Source: Fibrobacter sp.
Lineage (GTDB): Bacteria; Fibrobacterota; Fibrobacteria; Fibrobacterales; Fibrobacteraceae
Length of the DNA: 15,463 bases
Direction of reading: 5' to 3'
Assembly: GCA_017550445.1 (NCBI GenBank)
Contig: JAFZOV010000174.1
Span: forward strand, 1 to 15,463
The translations under genes and the position numbers were made by a program. Below the pieces are notes generated by a model that saw only the letters and a list, made by a program, of their open reading frames with translations, searched no databases and was not told the DNA's origin. Below are positions 1 to 6,229 of the stretch, one piece after another. Every line of letters starts with the position of its first letter. Position 1 is the stretch's first letter.

Positions 1-141
1 GCGGGCGACTTGCCGCTGATGGCGCAGAGTTTCAAGCTTGCCATCGAGGCGGGTCGCAAGGCCTACCTCGCAGGCCTTGGGCGCGTTCTCACGCGCGGGG
101 CTTCCGCCTCCGACCCGCTGACAGGATTCTTGAGGGATTGA
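1..141 (+). CDS. thiG: Thiazole synthase ThiG, C-terminal end (partial)
   Basis: Frame 1 is open from the window edge to a TGA at 139-141 and gives the last 46 residues of a protein. The segment [20 protein letters not shown] followed by AYLAGLGR and a closing [11 protein letters not shown] matches the conserved C-terminus of ThiG, which forms the thiazole phosphate ring of thiamine from deoxyxylulose 5-phosphate, dehydroglycine and ThiS thiocarboxylate. The end of the (beta/alpha)8 barrel is visible but the Schiff-base lysine lies outside the window. thiH follows 92 bp downstream on the same strand, the usual partner order, which supports the call. The identification rests on a short but characteristic tail. 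Confidence 0.88.
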   Translation, partial: AGDLPLMAQSFKLAIEAGRKAYLAGLGRVLTRGASASDPLTGFLRD

Positions 142-149
142 GGAATGTC

Positions 150-230
150 GTCATTCTGAGGCCTTTGGCCGAAGAATCCAGACCATAAATTCATACCTGG
201 ATCCTTCCTCCCTTCGGTCGTCAGGATGAC
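150..230. repeat. Inverted pair of dispersed repeat between thiG and thiH
   Basis: Two copies of a repeat unit face each other. Unit 1 (150-181) starts GTCATTCTGAG and ends GAATCCAG. Unit 2 (197-230) starts CTGGATCC and ends TCAGGATGAC. The outer arms (150-159 and 221-230) pair over 10 bp with one G-T wobble, and the inner arms (about 170-181 and 197-208) pair with two mismatches, around an A+T-rich loop. Related units occur at 5527-5624 and 10052-10090. The element fills almost the whole thiG-thiH gap. It resembles REP-like intergenic repeats; no encoded product is apparent. Confidence 0.8.
223..226 (+). promoter_or_regulatory. thiH ribosome binding site inside the repeat arm
   Basis: AGGA at 223-226 lies 7 nt before the ATG at 234. 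It belongs to the 3' arm (TCAGGATGAC) of the inverted repeat. This spacing favours ATG 234 over the in-frame GTG at 231. A second ATG at 246 has only a weaker GGAA upstream. Confidence 0.55.
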
Positions 231-233
231 GTG

Positions 234-1511
234 ATGGAAAACGTTATGACCGCTGAAAGAAAAGACAACAACTACCTGTTCGATTCCGGAAACCTTTCGG
301 AAGGTGCGCTCGCCAAGAAACACCGCATCGAAAACGATCCGAGCGCCCGCACCAACATCATGGATTACCTGCCCGGCATGGAAGTCATCCAGTCGGACAT
401 CGCCGAAAAAGTCCTCTCGCAGTCCGAGAACTACGATTATTCCAAGTACACCGGCAAGGACGTGAAGCGCGCGCTGGAACATGAACGCTGCACGCTCGAA
501 GATTTCAAGGCGCTGCTGTCGCCGGCCGCCGCGCCGTACCTGGAACAGATGGCCGCGAAGGCGAAAATCGAGACGAGCAAGCACTTCGGCAACAACGTCT
601 ATTTCTTCACGCCGCTCTACATCGCGAACTACTGCGAGAACTACTGTGTGTATTGCGGGTTCAACTGCTATAACCATATCAAGCGCATGCAGCTCACGAT
701 GGAGCAGATCGAGCACGAGATGAAGGTCATCGCCGACAGCGGCATGGAAGAAATCCTGATCCTCACCGGCGAAAGCCGTGCCAAAAGCAGCGTGGAATAC
801 ATCGGCGAGGCCTGCAAGCTGGCCCGCAAGTATTTCCGCATGGTCGGCGTGGAAGTCTACCCGGTCAACGTGGACGAATACCGCTACCTGCACGAATGCG
901 GCGTGGACTACGTGACCGTATTCCAGGAAACGTACGACAAGGTGCGCTTTGAAAAACTCCACCTGCTCGGTCACAAGCGCGTGTTCCCGTACCGCTTCGA
1001 TTCGCAGGAACGCGCCCTGATGGCGGGCATGCGCGGTGTCGCGTTCTCCGCTCTCCTCGGTCTTTCGGACTTCCGCCGCGATGCGCTCGCGAGCGCTCTC
1101 CACGTGTATTATTTGCAAAAGAAGTATCCGCACGCCGAGATGAGCCTCAGCTGCCCGAGACTTCGCCCCATCATCAACAACGACAAGATTGACCCGCTCG
1201 ACGTGCACGAGAAGGAACTCTGCCAGGTGCTCTGCGCCTACCGCATCTTCCTCCCGTTCGTGGGTATCACGGTCTCGAGCCGTGAAAGCAAGGAATTCCG
1301 CAACGGCATCGTGAAAATATGTGCGACGAAGGTCTCCGCCGGCGTTTCGACCGGTATTGGCGACCACGAAAGCAAGTACAGCGGCAAGGACGACGGGGAA
1401 GGCGGCGACGAGCAGTTTGAAATCAATGACGGTCGCAGTTTCAACGCCATGTACAGCGACATTTCGGGCGAAGGTCTCCAGCCCGTCTTGAACGATTACC
1501 TGTACGTTTGA
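234..1511 (+). CDS. thiH: 2-iminoacetate synthase ThiH (radical SAM tyrosine lyase)
   Basis: This 425-residue protein is ThiH, which cleaves tyrosine with S-adenosylmethionine to give dehydroglycine (and p-cresol) for the ThiG-catalysed thiazole ring synthesis. The radical SAM 4Fe-4S motif CENYCVYC is at residues 134-141, preceded by the ThiH-typical NNVYFFTPLYIANY. ILILTGESRAKSSVEYI corresponds to the SAM-binding GGE region. It is longer than the roughly 375-residue enterobacterial ThiH because of an N-terminal extension of about 50 residues. ATG 234 is chosen because AGGA lies 7 nt upstream; GTG 231 and ATG 246 are alternatives. It follows thiG directly and probably shares its transcript. 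The gene ends 14 bp from the converging pseudopilin gene. The long antisense reading frame across it is a composition shadow. Confidence 0.95.
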   Translation: MENVMTAERKDNNYLFDSGNLSEGALAKKHRIENDPSARTNIMDYLPGMEVIQSDIAEKVLSQSENYDYSKYTGKDVKRALEHERCTLEDFKALLSPAAAPYLEQMAAKAKIETSKHFGNNVYFFTPLYIANYCENYCVYCGFNCYNHIKRMQLTMEQIEHEMKVIADSGMEEILILTGESRAKSSVEYIGEACKLARKYFRMVGVEVYPVNVDEYRYLHECGVDYVTVFQETYDKVRFEKLHLLGHKRVFPYRFDSQERALMAGMRGVAFSALLGLSDFRRDALASALHVYYLQKKYPHAEMSLSCPRLRPIINNDKIDPLDVHEKELCQVLCAYRIFLPFVGITVSSRESKEFRNGIVKICATKVSAGVSTGIGDHESKYSGKDDGEGGDEQFEINDGRSFNAMYSDISGEGLQPVLNDYLYV

Positions 1512-1525
1512 TTGATCAAACGATA

Positions 1526-2350
1526 TTAATACTGATATTTTTTACAGCCTATGTCGCCATAGGTCGAGAAGCAGACCCCGTGGTCCGAGAGAAGTGCTCC
1601 GCCTTCTGCATTTGTTTTTGATTCGCGCATTTTCCCTTTAGCGGGGAGCAATGCGACTTCTACAGAGCGACTGCCCTTTTCCATTCCGCTCCACTGGAAA
1701 CTCACTGTCAGACGGTAATTGGTCTTGTTTCCACCCTGCGTTGATATATTATCTAAGCCAGCTTCTTTTCCGTGGTTCAACAGTTTGCTGATGAATAAAG
1801 GTTCTTTGGGGTAGGATCGATATTGATCTTTACCATTAACGTCTTTATACTGGTATGTAATATATGTATCACCACCTTTTGTTAAATCTTTGCCATTATT
1901 TCTTGCATCAAGAATATCTGCGACACCATTAAATCCGGCTTCTTTCAGAGCGTCATACCATGTTCCGCTGCTTCCGACTAATTTGCTCAATTTTGAGTCT
2001 TTGTTAATGCTAGTGTGACAACTCTGTATGTTGTTGGGGTGATTTGGGTGCATTTCAATAACGAACAAGTCTACGCCGGCTGGTGTACTCAATATACTAT
2101 CTAAGTTAACTTTATTTTTTGAAACATACTCATTGTTGGACAAGGCTTCTTCATTTTCCACTAGAGCCCTGTTCAACGAGTCTCGCAGATAGAACAATTT
2201 CATCAGGTCTATTTTTTCCCTAGATCGTTCTATAACTCCCATAACACCTGGTACTGCCACTGCGGCGAGAATGCCCATGATAGCGATGACGACCATAAGC
2301 TCAATTAGGGTGAAACCCCGTTTGGCCTGTCTGTCCTTTTGCGAAAACAT
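1526..2350 (-). CDS. Type IV pilin-like / type II secretion pseudopilin A
   Basis: This 274-residue protein begins with a class III prepilin leader: MFSQKDRQAKRG, then FTLIELMVVIAIMGILAAVA. Cleavage by a prepilin peptidase is expected between G12 and F13, leaving Glu at mature position 5 and a hydrophobic helix of about 20 residues. The C-terminal domain is not a standard major pilin. It ends HGVCFSTYGDIGCKKYQY, with a Cys pair that could form a disulfide loop. The ATG at 2350 is preceded by AAGGA at 8 nt; the frame is open another 30 codons upstream without a better start. The neighbouring gene at 2495-3337 is a clear paralogue (shared IERSREKIDL, LFYLRD and SRSVEVALLP). It probably forms a pilus-like fibre or secretion pseudopilus, but no assembly genes are in the window. 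Confidence 0.85.
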   Translation of the reverse strand: MFSQKDRQAKRGFTLIELMVVIAIMGILAAVAVPGVMGVIERSREKIDLMKLFYLRDSLNRALVENEEALSNNEYVSKNKVNLDSILSTPAGVDLFVIEMHPNHPNNIQSCHTSINKDSKLSKLVGSSGTWYDALKEAGFNGVADILDARNNGKDLTKGGDTYITYQYKDVNGKDQYRSYPKEPLFISKLLNHGKEAGLDNISTQGGNKTNYRLTVSFQWSGMEKGSRSVEVALLPAKGKMRESKTNAEGGALLSDHGVCFSTYGDIGCKKYQY

Positions 2351-2429
2351 TGTAAGCGTCCTTTGCAAATGCAAAATTTTACGCCTAGAAAATAACTTTT
2401 TTTTTGTGGTTTGGGGCGCTTTTTCACGA

Positions 2430-2467
2430 AAAGTAATCAAAATCCTGAGTGAAATGCTCCACTCGGG
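2430..2467 (-). terminator. Probable Rho-independent terminator of pseudopilin B
   Basis: On the minus strand CCCGAGTG pairs with CACTCAGG (plus coordinates 2444-2467; 8 bp, one G-T wobble, 8-nt loop). A T-rich stretch (ATTTTGATTACTTTT) follows. The hairpin starts 27 bp after the pseudopilin B stop codon, so the two pseudopilin genes may be separate transcripts. The T tract is interrupted, so this is a moderate call. Confidence 0.5.
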
Positions 2468-2494
2468 TTGAACTTGTACTTGTACATTTGTTTT

Positions 2495-3337
2495 TTAGTT
2501 GTCAGAACATTTTGTGTATGAGTAATTTTTGCAGCCTGCGTCACCGTACGTTGAAAAGCAGACCCCGTGGTCGGTTTTGTAGGCTCCGCCTCTTCCTTTA
2601 CTATTTCGCATTTTGCATCCATTGGGTAACAAGGCGACTTCTACGGAACGGCTAGACTCTTTGCCTCCAGACCACTGGAAATTCATCGTCAACCGGTAGT
2701 TTGCACTGGTTGTTTTTCCCTGATTGAGGGCCCTGCTAGTAAACATTTGGTTATTTGGATACGTTCTATAATATTTTCCATCAGGGGTCACAGAAAATTT
2801 TTCACCCGATAAATCGTTGTTGTGCTCATTTAGGTATTTTTTTATCCCATTTTCGTCAGTTGTCTGGTATCTAAAAGCAACAACTTCTGCTACGCCTTCA
2901 AATCTGGCTTCCTTTAATGCTTCGTACCAAGTTCCGCTATTCCCGATAAGGTTAGACCCCATATTGTACGCATCGTTTGCGCTGCCATGCTTACCCTGGA
3001 CATTGATCGAAACGCCTCCCTTGAGTTCCATGACAAATAGGGATACCCCGTATTCACTTTTTAGTTTATCATACAGTTGCTTGGTAAGAGTGTCTTTTGT
3101 TGCCTGGGAAGATTGGCCGGTTATTAGAGGGCTGTTTGTTAACGCTAGTTCATTCTCGACCAGGGCTCTGTCCAAAGCGTCCCTTAAATAGAACAATTTG
3201 AGTAAGTCAATTTTTTCCCTCGATCTTTCAATCACCCCGAACATATTGGGCACAACCACGGTAGCAAGAATACCCATGATGGTAATCACCGCCATGAGCT
3301 CGACTAGCGTAAAACCTCTTTTAGAGTGCTTATACAT
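2495..3337 (-). CDS. Type IV pilin-like / type II secretion pseudopilin B
   Basis: This 280-residue paralogue of the downstream pseudopilin has the leader MYKHSKRG, then FTLVELMAVITIMGILATVV. Processing is expected after G8, with Glu at mature position 5. The body repeats the paired features of its neighbour: SGTWYEALKEARFEGVA, YRLTMNFQWSG, SRSVEVALLP and the tail VCFSTYGDAGCKNY with two cysteines. Three closely spaced ATGs (3349, 3343, 3337) are possible. I choose 3337 because the GGAG spanning the first codons lies 6 nt upstream of it and because it leaves a typical 8-residue leader; the first ATG has no ribosome binding site. The two genes look like an old tandem duplication, diverged mainly in the middle. 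Fibre subunit or secretion accessory roles are both possible. Confidence 0.85.
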   Translation of the reverse strand: MYKHSKRGFTLVELMAVITIMGILATVVVPNMFGVIERSREKIDLLKLFYLRDALDRALVENELALTNSPLITGQSSQATKDTLTKQLYDKLKSEYGVSLFVMELKGGVSINVQGKHGSANDAYNMGSNLIGNSGTWYEALKEARFEGVAEVVAFRYQTTDENGIKKYLNEHNNDLSGEKFSVTPDGKYYRTYPNNQMFTSRALNQGKTTSANYRLTMNFQWSGGKESSRSVEVALLPNGCKMRNSKGRGGAYKTDHGVCFSTYGDAGCKNYSYTKCSDN

Positions 3338-3503
3338 AAACATCTCCATTATTCATTTCAAAAATATCTAAAAAAAGTGGAAAAAAACGTTTTTTTTGCC
3401 AAAAATGTGACGAAAAACACAAAATATTTCAGTTTTGTTATTCCAAAATGAACTAATCCATGCGCATAAGTTTTCTTGATTATTTCTATCTTTATTGAAC
3501 TCA
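3338..3503. other. A+T-rich divergent intergenic region pseudopilin B / thiE
   Basis: This 166-bp gap separates the divergent pseudopilin B and thiE starts and must hold both promoters. It includes the palindrome A7-CG-T8 at 3381-3397, 44 bp upstream of the pseudopilin B start. I cannot assign -35 and -10 boxes with acceptable spacing on either strand. No TPP riboswitch signature (CTGAGA with a paired ACCTGA block) is visible before thiE. Confidence 0.5.
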
Positions 3504-4139
3504 ATGAAACCCCTCGATACTACCCTTTATTTTATCACCGACAGCACGACTGTGCCTGAAGACCGTTTTTTGCCTGTGGTGGAGGCTGCCTGCAAGGGCG
3601 GTGCGACCATCATCCAGTTGCGCGAGAAGGATAGGCCTACGCGCGAATACCTGAAAATGGCGGTGGCGACGCACGAGATTACATCGCGCTACGGAATCCC
3701 TCTGATTATCGACGACCGCGTTGACGTGGCGCTTGCGATTGGTGCGGAAGGCGTTCACGTGGGGCAGAGCGATATGCCGGTTCGCCTGGCTCGTAAACTC
3801 ATGGGTGCAGATAAAATAATAGGCGCAACGGCGAAGACTGTCCCGCAGGCGCTTGAGGCTTATGAGCAGGGGGCGGATTACCTGGGTTGCGGAGCGATTT
3901 ACCCCACGACGACGCACGTGAATACGGTCATTACGCCGGTGGAAACCTTGAAGGATGTCGTGAAGGCCGTTCCCATTCCGGTGAACGCTATTGGCGGGCT
4001 AAACAAGGACAACATCTTTGTGCTGAAGGGCTCGGGCATTGCGGGCATCTGCGTTGTTTCTGCGATTATGAAGTCTGCCGCCCCCGAGACGGCTACAAGG
4101 GAACTTAAAGAAGCGTTCGCGTCACTTGCTTCCGAGTAG
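3504..4139 (+). CDS. thiE: Thiamine-phosphate synthase ThiE
   Basis: This 211-residue TIM-barrel enzyme joins hydroxymethylpyrimidine diphosphate and thiazole phosphate to make thiamine phosphate. Family landmarks are in order: LYFITD (8-13), GATIIQLREKD (33-43), IIDDRVDVAL (68-77), GVHVGQSDMP (83-92), IGATAKT (106-112), DYLGCGAIYPTTT (125-137), NAIGGL (161-166) and ICVVSAIM near the end. The segment that normally reads PTxTK reads PTTTH here, so His138 replaces the usual Lys. The ATG at 3504 gives the standard length. A TTG nine bases upstream is also in frame, and neither has a clear Shine-Dalgarno sequence. Its last 18 bases overlap the end of the converging M23 peptidase gene. It may work with thiG and thiH across the intervening pseudopilins. 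Confidence 0.93.
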   Translation: MKPLDTTLYFITDSTTVPEDRFLPVVEAACKGGATIIQLREKDRPTREYLKMAVATHEITSRYGIPLIIDDRVDVALAIGAEGVHVGQSDMPVRLARKLMGADKIIGATAKTVPQALEAYEQGADYLGCGAIYPTTTHVNTVITPVETLKDVVKAVPIPVNAIGGLNKDNIFVLKGSGIAGICVVSAIMKSAAPETATRELKEAFASLASE

Positions 4140-5114
4140 TTTTTGCCCGACTTTGAGCGGGGCGCCTGGCATCAGGTTGTTTATGCGGCACAGCGCCTCT
4201 ATAGAAATGTTGAACCATGCGGCAACCTTGCCCTGTGTGTCGCCTTTTTTCACGATATAGGCGCCTTCTTTCTTGAGCTTGTGTTGCATGTTGTAGTGTG
4301 CGCGGACAATGGATTTCTTGGACACCTTGTCGACGCCTTTTTGCAGGTCCCAGTTCGGGAAGTCGACTATCGTTTCGGGGTCGATGTTAATTTCTCCGTA
4401 ATGTATCTCGAAATGCAGGTGCGCCCCCGATGAACGGCCGGAGTTGCCGGCAAGCCCCACAATATCGCCCGGGTACACGCGCTCGCCAATCTTCACGAGC
4501 CTTTCGGAGAGGTGCCCGTAAAGGGTCTGTAACCCGTTTTCGTGATCAACGATAACGTAGTTTCCGTACCCGCCCTTGTTGTATTTCGCCATGGTGACGA
4601 CTCCGGGGAATGCCGCCACGATGGGTTCGTCCTTGATGACGCTCACGTCCACGCCGCGGTGGAGCCTATGGTCGCGGATGCCGTATTTCGAGGCGATGGG
4701 GGCGGGGTGCGTGACGGGCACGAGCATCGTGGAAAAGTCGAAGAAGTCTTCCTTGCTCTTTTCCTTAACGACAAGTTTCGGTGCGCTCTGCTTTTCTTCG
4801 CCCACGACTTCGAAGTCGATGCCTTTCTTGTCGAGGAGAATCGCCTTGGTGAACGCCTTCGGGTCGTTCGCATCGATGGTAACTTTGGATGAATCGCTTG
4901 CGGCTTGGGGCTCCGGTTTCGCGGCCTTTTTGGCGGGAGTCTTTTTCGCCTGCTTCTTTTTTGGCGGTGCAGGTTTTTTCTTGTTCTTTTGTACGGAAGA
5001 TTCCTTCTTCTTTGCGGGAGTCTGCTTTGCGTCTACATAGGTGGTGGTGCACGCGATGGCCAATACCATCGCGGTAAACAACCTTGTCCAGCGCTGTAGG
5101 CGGGCGTGAATCAT
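4122..5114 (-). CDS. Secreted M23 (LytM-type) peptidoglycan endopeptidase with C-terminal LysM
   Basis: The 330-residue protein has an N-terminal export signal (RLFTAMVLAIACTTTYVDA). A Lys/Pro/Ala-rich linker (about 32-68) follows, then an M23 zinc metallopeptidase domain (about 135-252) and a LysM peptidoglycan-binding repeat (about 285-329). The metal and catalytic residues are all present: H152 and D156 in HRGVD, H201 in YGHLS, and H232/H234 in AHLHFE. It should therefore be an active endopeptidase cutting peptide cross-links of the wall, rather than a degenerate activator such as EnvC. AIAC at 19-22 is a poor lipobox, so a lipoprotein is less likely. The ATG overlaps the TGA of the upstream DUF486 gene (ATGA), which points to translational coupling. 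The start has no good Shine-Dalgarno sequence of its own. Confidence 0.9.
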   Translation of the reverse strand: MIHARLQRWTRLFTAMVLAIACTTTYVDAKQTPAKKKESSVQKNKKKPAPPKKKQAKKTPAKKAAKPEPQAASDSSKVTIDANDPKAFTKAILLDKKGIDFEVVGEEKQSAPKLVVKEKSKEDFFDFSTMLVPVTHPAPIASKYGIRDHRLHRGVDVSVIKDEPIVAAFPGVVTMAKYNKGGYGNYVIVDHENGLQTLYGHLSERLVKIGERVYPGDIVGLAGNSGRSSGAHLHFEIHYGEINIDPETIVDFPNWDLQKGVDKVSKKSIVRAHYNMQHKLKKEGAYIVKKGDTQGKVAAWFNISIEALCRINNLMPGAPLKVGQKLLGSK

Positions 5115-5482
5115 TTAAGGAATGCGAAGAAGACCGCGGCTACGATGAGCACGAAGGCGACGATGTGGTTCCACTGCAGGGCTTCGTTATTGAATACCGT
5201 CGTGGCGATGACGGTGAATACCGTGATGGAAATTGCTTCTTGGATGACCTTCAGTTGCATGAGGCTGAAGGGCCCGCCATTGATGCGGCTCCCGATGTTG
5301 TTTGCGGGAATCATGAAGAAGTACTCGATGAGGGCCACGCCCCAGCTGGCGAGAATCACGAGGATGAGTGGCCAGTCGGTGCTGATGTGCATCTCTTTGA
5401 GCTTGAGGTTCCCGTACCAGGCGGCGGTCATGAACACGTTGCTGATGACGAGGAGGATTACTGTGAATATTCCGGCTTTCAT
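5111..5482 (-). CDS. DUF486 family small membrane protein (DMT-like)
   Basis: The 123-residue protein has four predicted membrane helices: IFTVILLVISNVFMTAAWYG near the start, PLILVILASWGVALIEYFFM, the ISITVFTVIATTVF stretch, and a C-terminal HIVAFVLIVAAVFFAFL. The PANNIGSR and FSLMQLKVIQEAI segments are typical of the DUF486 (PF04342) family, a half-size relative of drug/metabolite transporters whose substrate is unknown. It precedes the M23 peptidase gene and overlaps it by 4 bp, so the two are probably one operon. No clear ribosome binding site precedes the ATG at 5482. Instead, a run of 7-bp repeats begins 3 bp upstream of it. Confidence 0.85.
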   Translation of the reverse strand: MKAGIFTVILLVISNVFMTAAWYGNLKLKEMHISTDWPLILVILASWGVALIEYFFMIPANNIGSRINGGPFSLMQLKVIQEAISITVFTVIATTVFNNEALQWNHIVAFVLIVAAVFFAFLK

Positions 5483-5485
5483 ATT

Positions 5486-5520
5486 AGTGTGTAGTGTGAA
5501 GTGTGAAATTTGAAGTGACG
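5486..5520. repeat. Heptamer tandem repeat (AGTGTGA)
   Basis: Reading the plus strand in sevens gives AGTGTGT, AGTGTGA, AGTGTGA, AATTTGA and AGTGACG: two perfect units flanked by three degenerate ones. The array sits in the 5' untranslated or promoter region of the minus-strand DUF486 gene, whose ATG is at 5482. A change in copy number would alter promoter or ribosome binding site spacing. Confidence 0.6.
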
Positions 5521-5526
5521 TGAATC

Positions 5527-5624
5527 GTCATCCTGAGTGTAGCGCTAGCGAAACGAAGGATCCAGCCCTGTAGTGTTACGCAATTCCGGTCTGGATGCTT
5601 CGCCTTTGCAAGGCTCAGCATGAC
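5527..5624. repeat. Inverted pair of dispersed repeat (DUF486 / DUF4416 gap)
   Basis: Unit 1 (5527-5565) begins GTCATCCTGAG and ends CGAAGGATCCAG. Unit 2 (5591-5624) begins CTGGATGCTTCG and ends CTCAGCATGAC, so the pair can fold into a long imperfect hairpin with a 25-nt spacer. It is the same family as at 150-230 and 10052-10090. It lies between the start of DUF486 and the end of DUF4416, both on the minus strand, and no gene is visible in the gap 5483-5636. Confidence 0.8.
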
Positions 5625-5636
5625 GAAGAGGGTAAT

Positions 5637-6203
5637 TCATTTGTCGTTTCTCAGTCTATAGGGTTTGCCTGTGCTCATCTGGTAGGCGAGGCGGGCACGT
5701 ACCTGCTCCAGGTAGGCGATGTACTTTTCGCTCTGGTAGTCGCGATAGGTCCAGTCGAAGGCATGGAAATGCCCGTCCTGGAAGTACAGCGTGGGTTCTA
5801 CGAAAATCCCGCGCTGCATGTACACGCGCTGGCGCTGGTCCTTGGTGGTGGCGAGGAAGAACTGCCCGAGGGTCATGTAGCCCGGGTCGAGGTTCACGGG
5901 CCGCAGTCCCGGAGTGCCGTTCTGCTTGGCGATTTCGAGTTCGATATCGTTTGTCCAGAGCTTGATATCGACGATTTCCGTGCGGTCTACGAGCGTCTCA
6001 TAGCTGAAAAACGCTCGTACGGGAGCAGAGCCGATTTCTTCGACGTAGTAGTTGGTGAACGTGAAGGGGAAGGGTTCGAGGTTCAGGTCTTCTTCACCGA
6101 ACTTTTCGCGGAGCGTGCTGCGCACATCTTTGACCGCTTGGGAATCCTTTGCGAGGATACCCACGATAATCTTGACCTTGGCCGGTGTCCTGAGTTCGCC
6201 CAT
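5637..6203 (-). CDS. DUF4416 family protein
   Basis: This 188-residue cytoplasmic protein matches the DUF4416 (PF14385) pattern: an opening AKVKIIVGILAKD, FTNYYVEEIG, RAFFSYETLVD, NLDPGYMTLGQFFLATTKD, RVYMQRGIFVEPTLYF and a closing FDWTYRDYQSEKYIAYL. The function is unknown. The family is found in diverse anaerobic and other bacteria, usually as a stand-alone gene. No signal peptide or membrane segment is present. ATG 6203 is preferred over an in-frame TTG at 6212; neither has a Shine-Dalgarno sequence. It is divergent from the glutaminyl cyclase gene with only 26 bp between start codons, so its promoter must lie in or overlap that neighbour. Confidence 0.85.
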   Translation of the reverse strand: MGELRTPAKVKIIVGILAKDSQAVKDVRSTLREKFGEEDLNLEPFPFTFTNYYVEEIGSAPVRAFFSYETLVDRTEIVDIKLWTNDIELEIAKQNGTPGLRPVNLDPGYMTLGQFFLATTKDQRQRVYMQRGIFVEPTLYFQDGHFHAFDWTYRDYQSEKYIAYLEQVRARLAYQMSTGKPYRLRNDK

Positions 6204-6229
6204 ATATTGCAAATTAGTAATTTTTACAC

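Noticed and set aside
150..230. TPP riboswitch before thiH
   Set aside because: The structured sequence is the dispersed repeat found also at 5527 and 10052, and it lacks the conserved TPP core.
63..1367. 434-codon open frame on the minus strand across thiG-thiH
   Set aside because: It lies antisense to a well-supported thiH; its Val/His/Ala/Glu-rich product is typical of the reverse frame of a G+C-rich gene and matches no family.
1506..1542. GTTTGAT/ATCAAAC dyad at the thiH stop as a terminator
   Set aside because: The loop would be 2-4 nt, the stem is A+T-rich and the T run is 15 nt away, so it is too weak to call.
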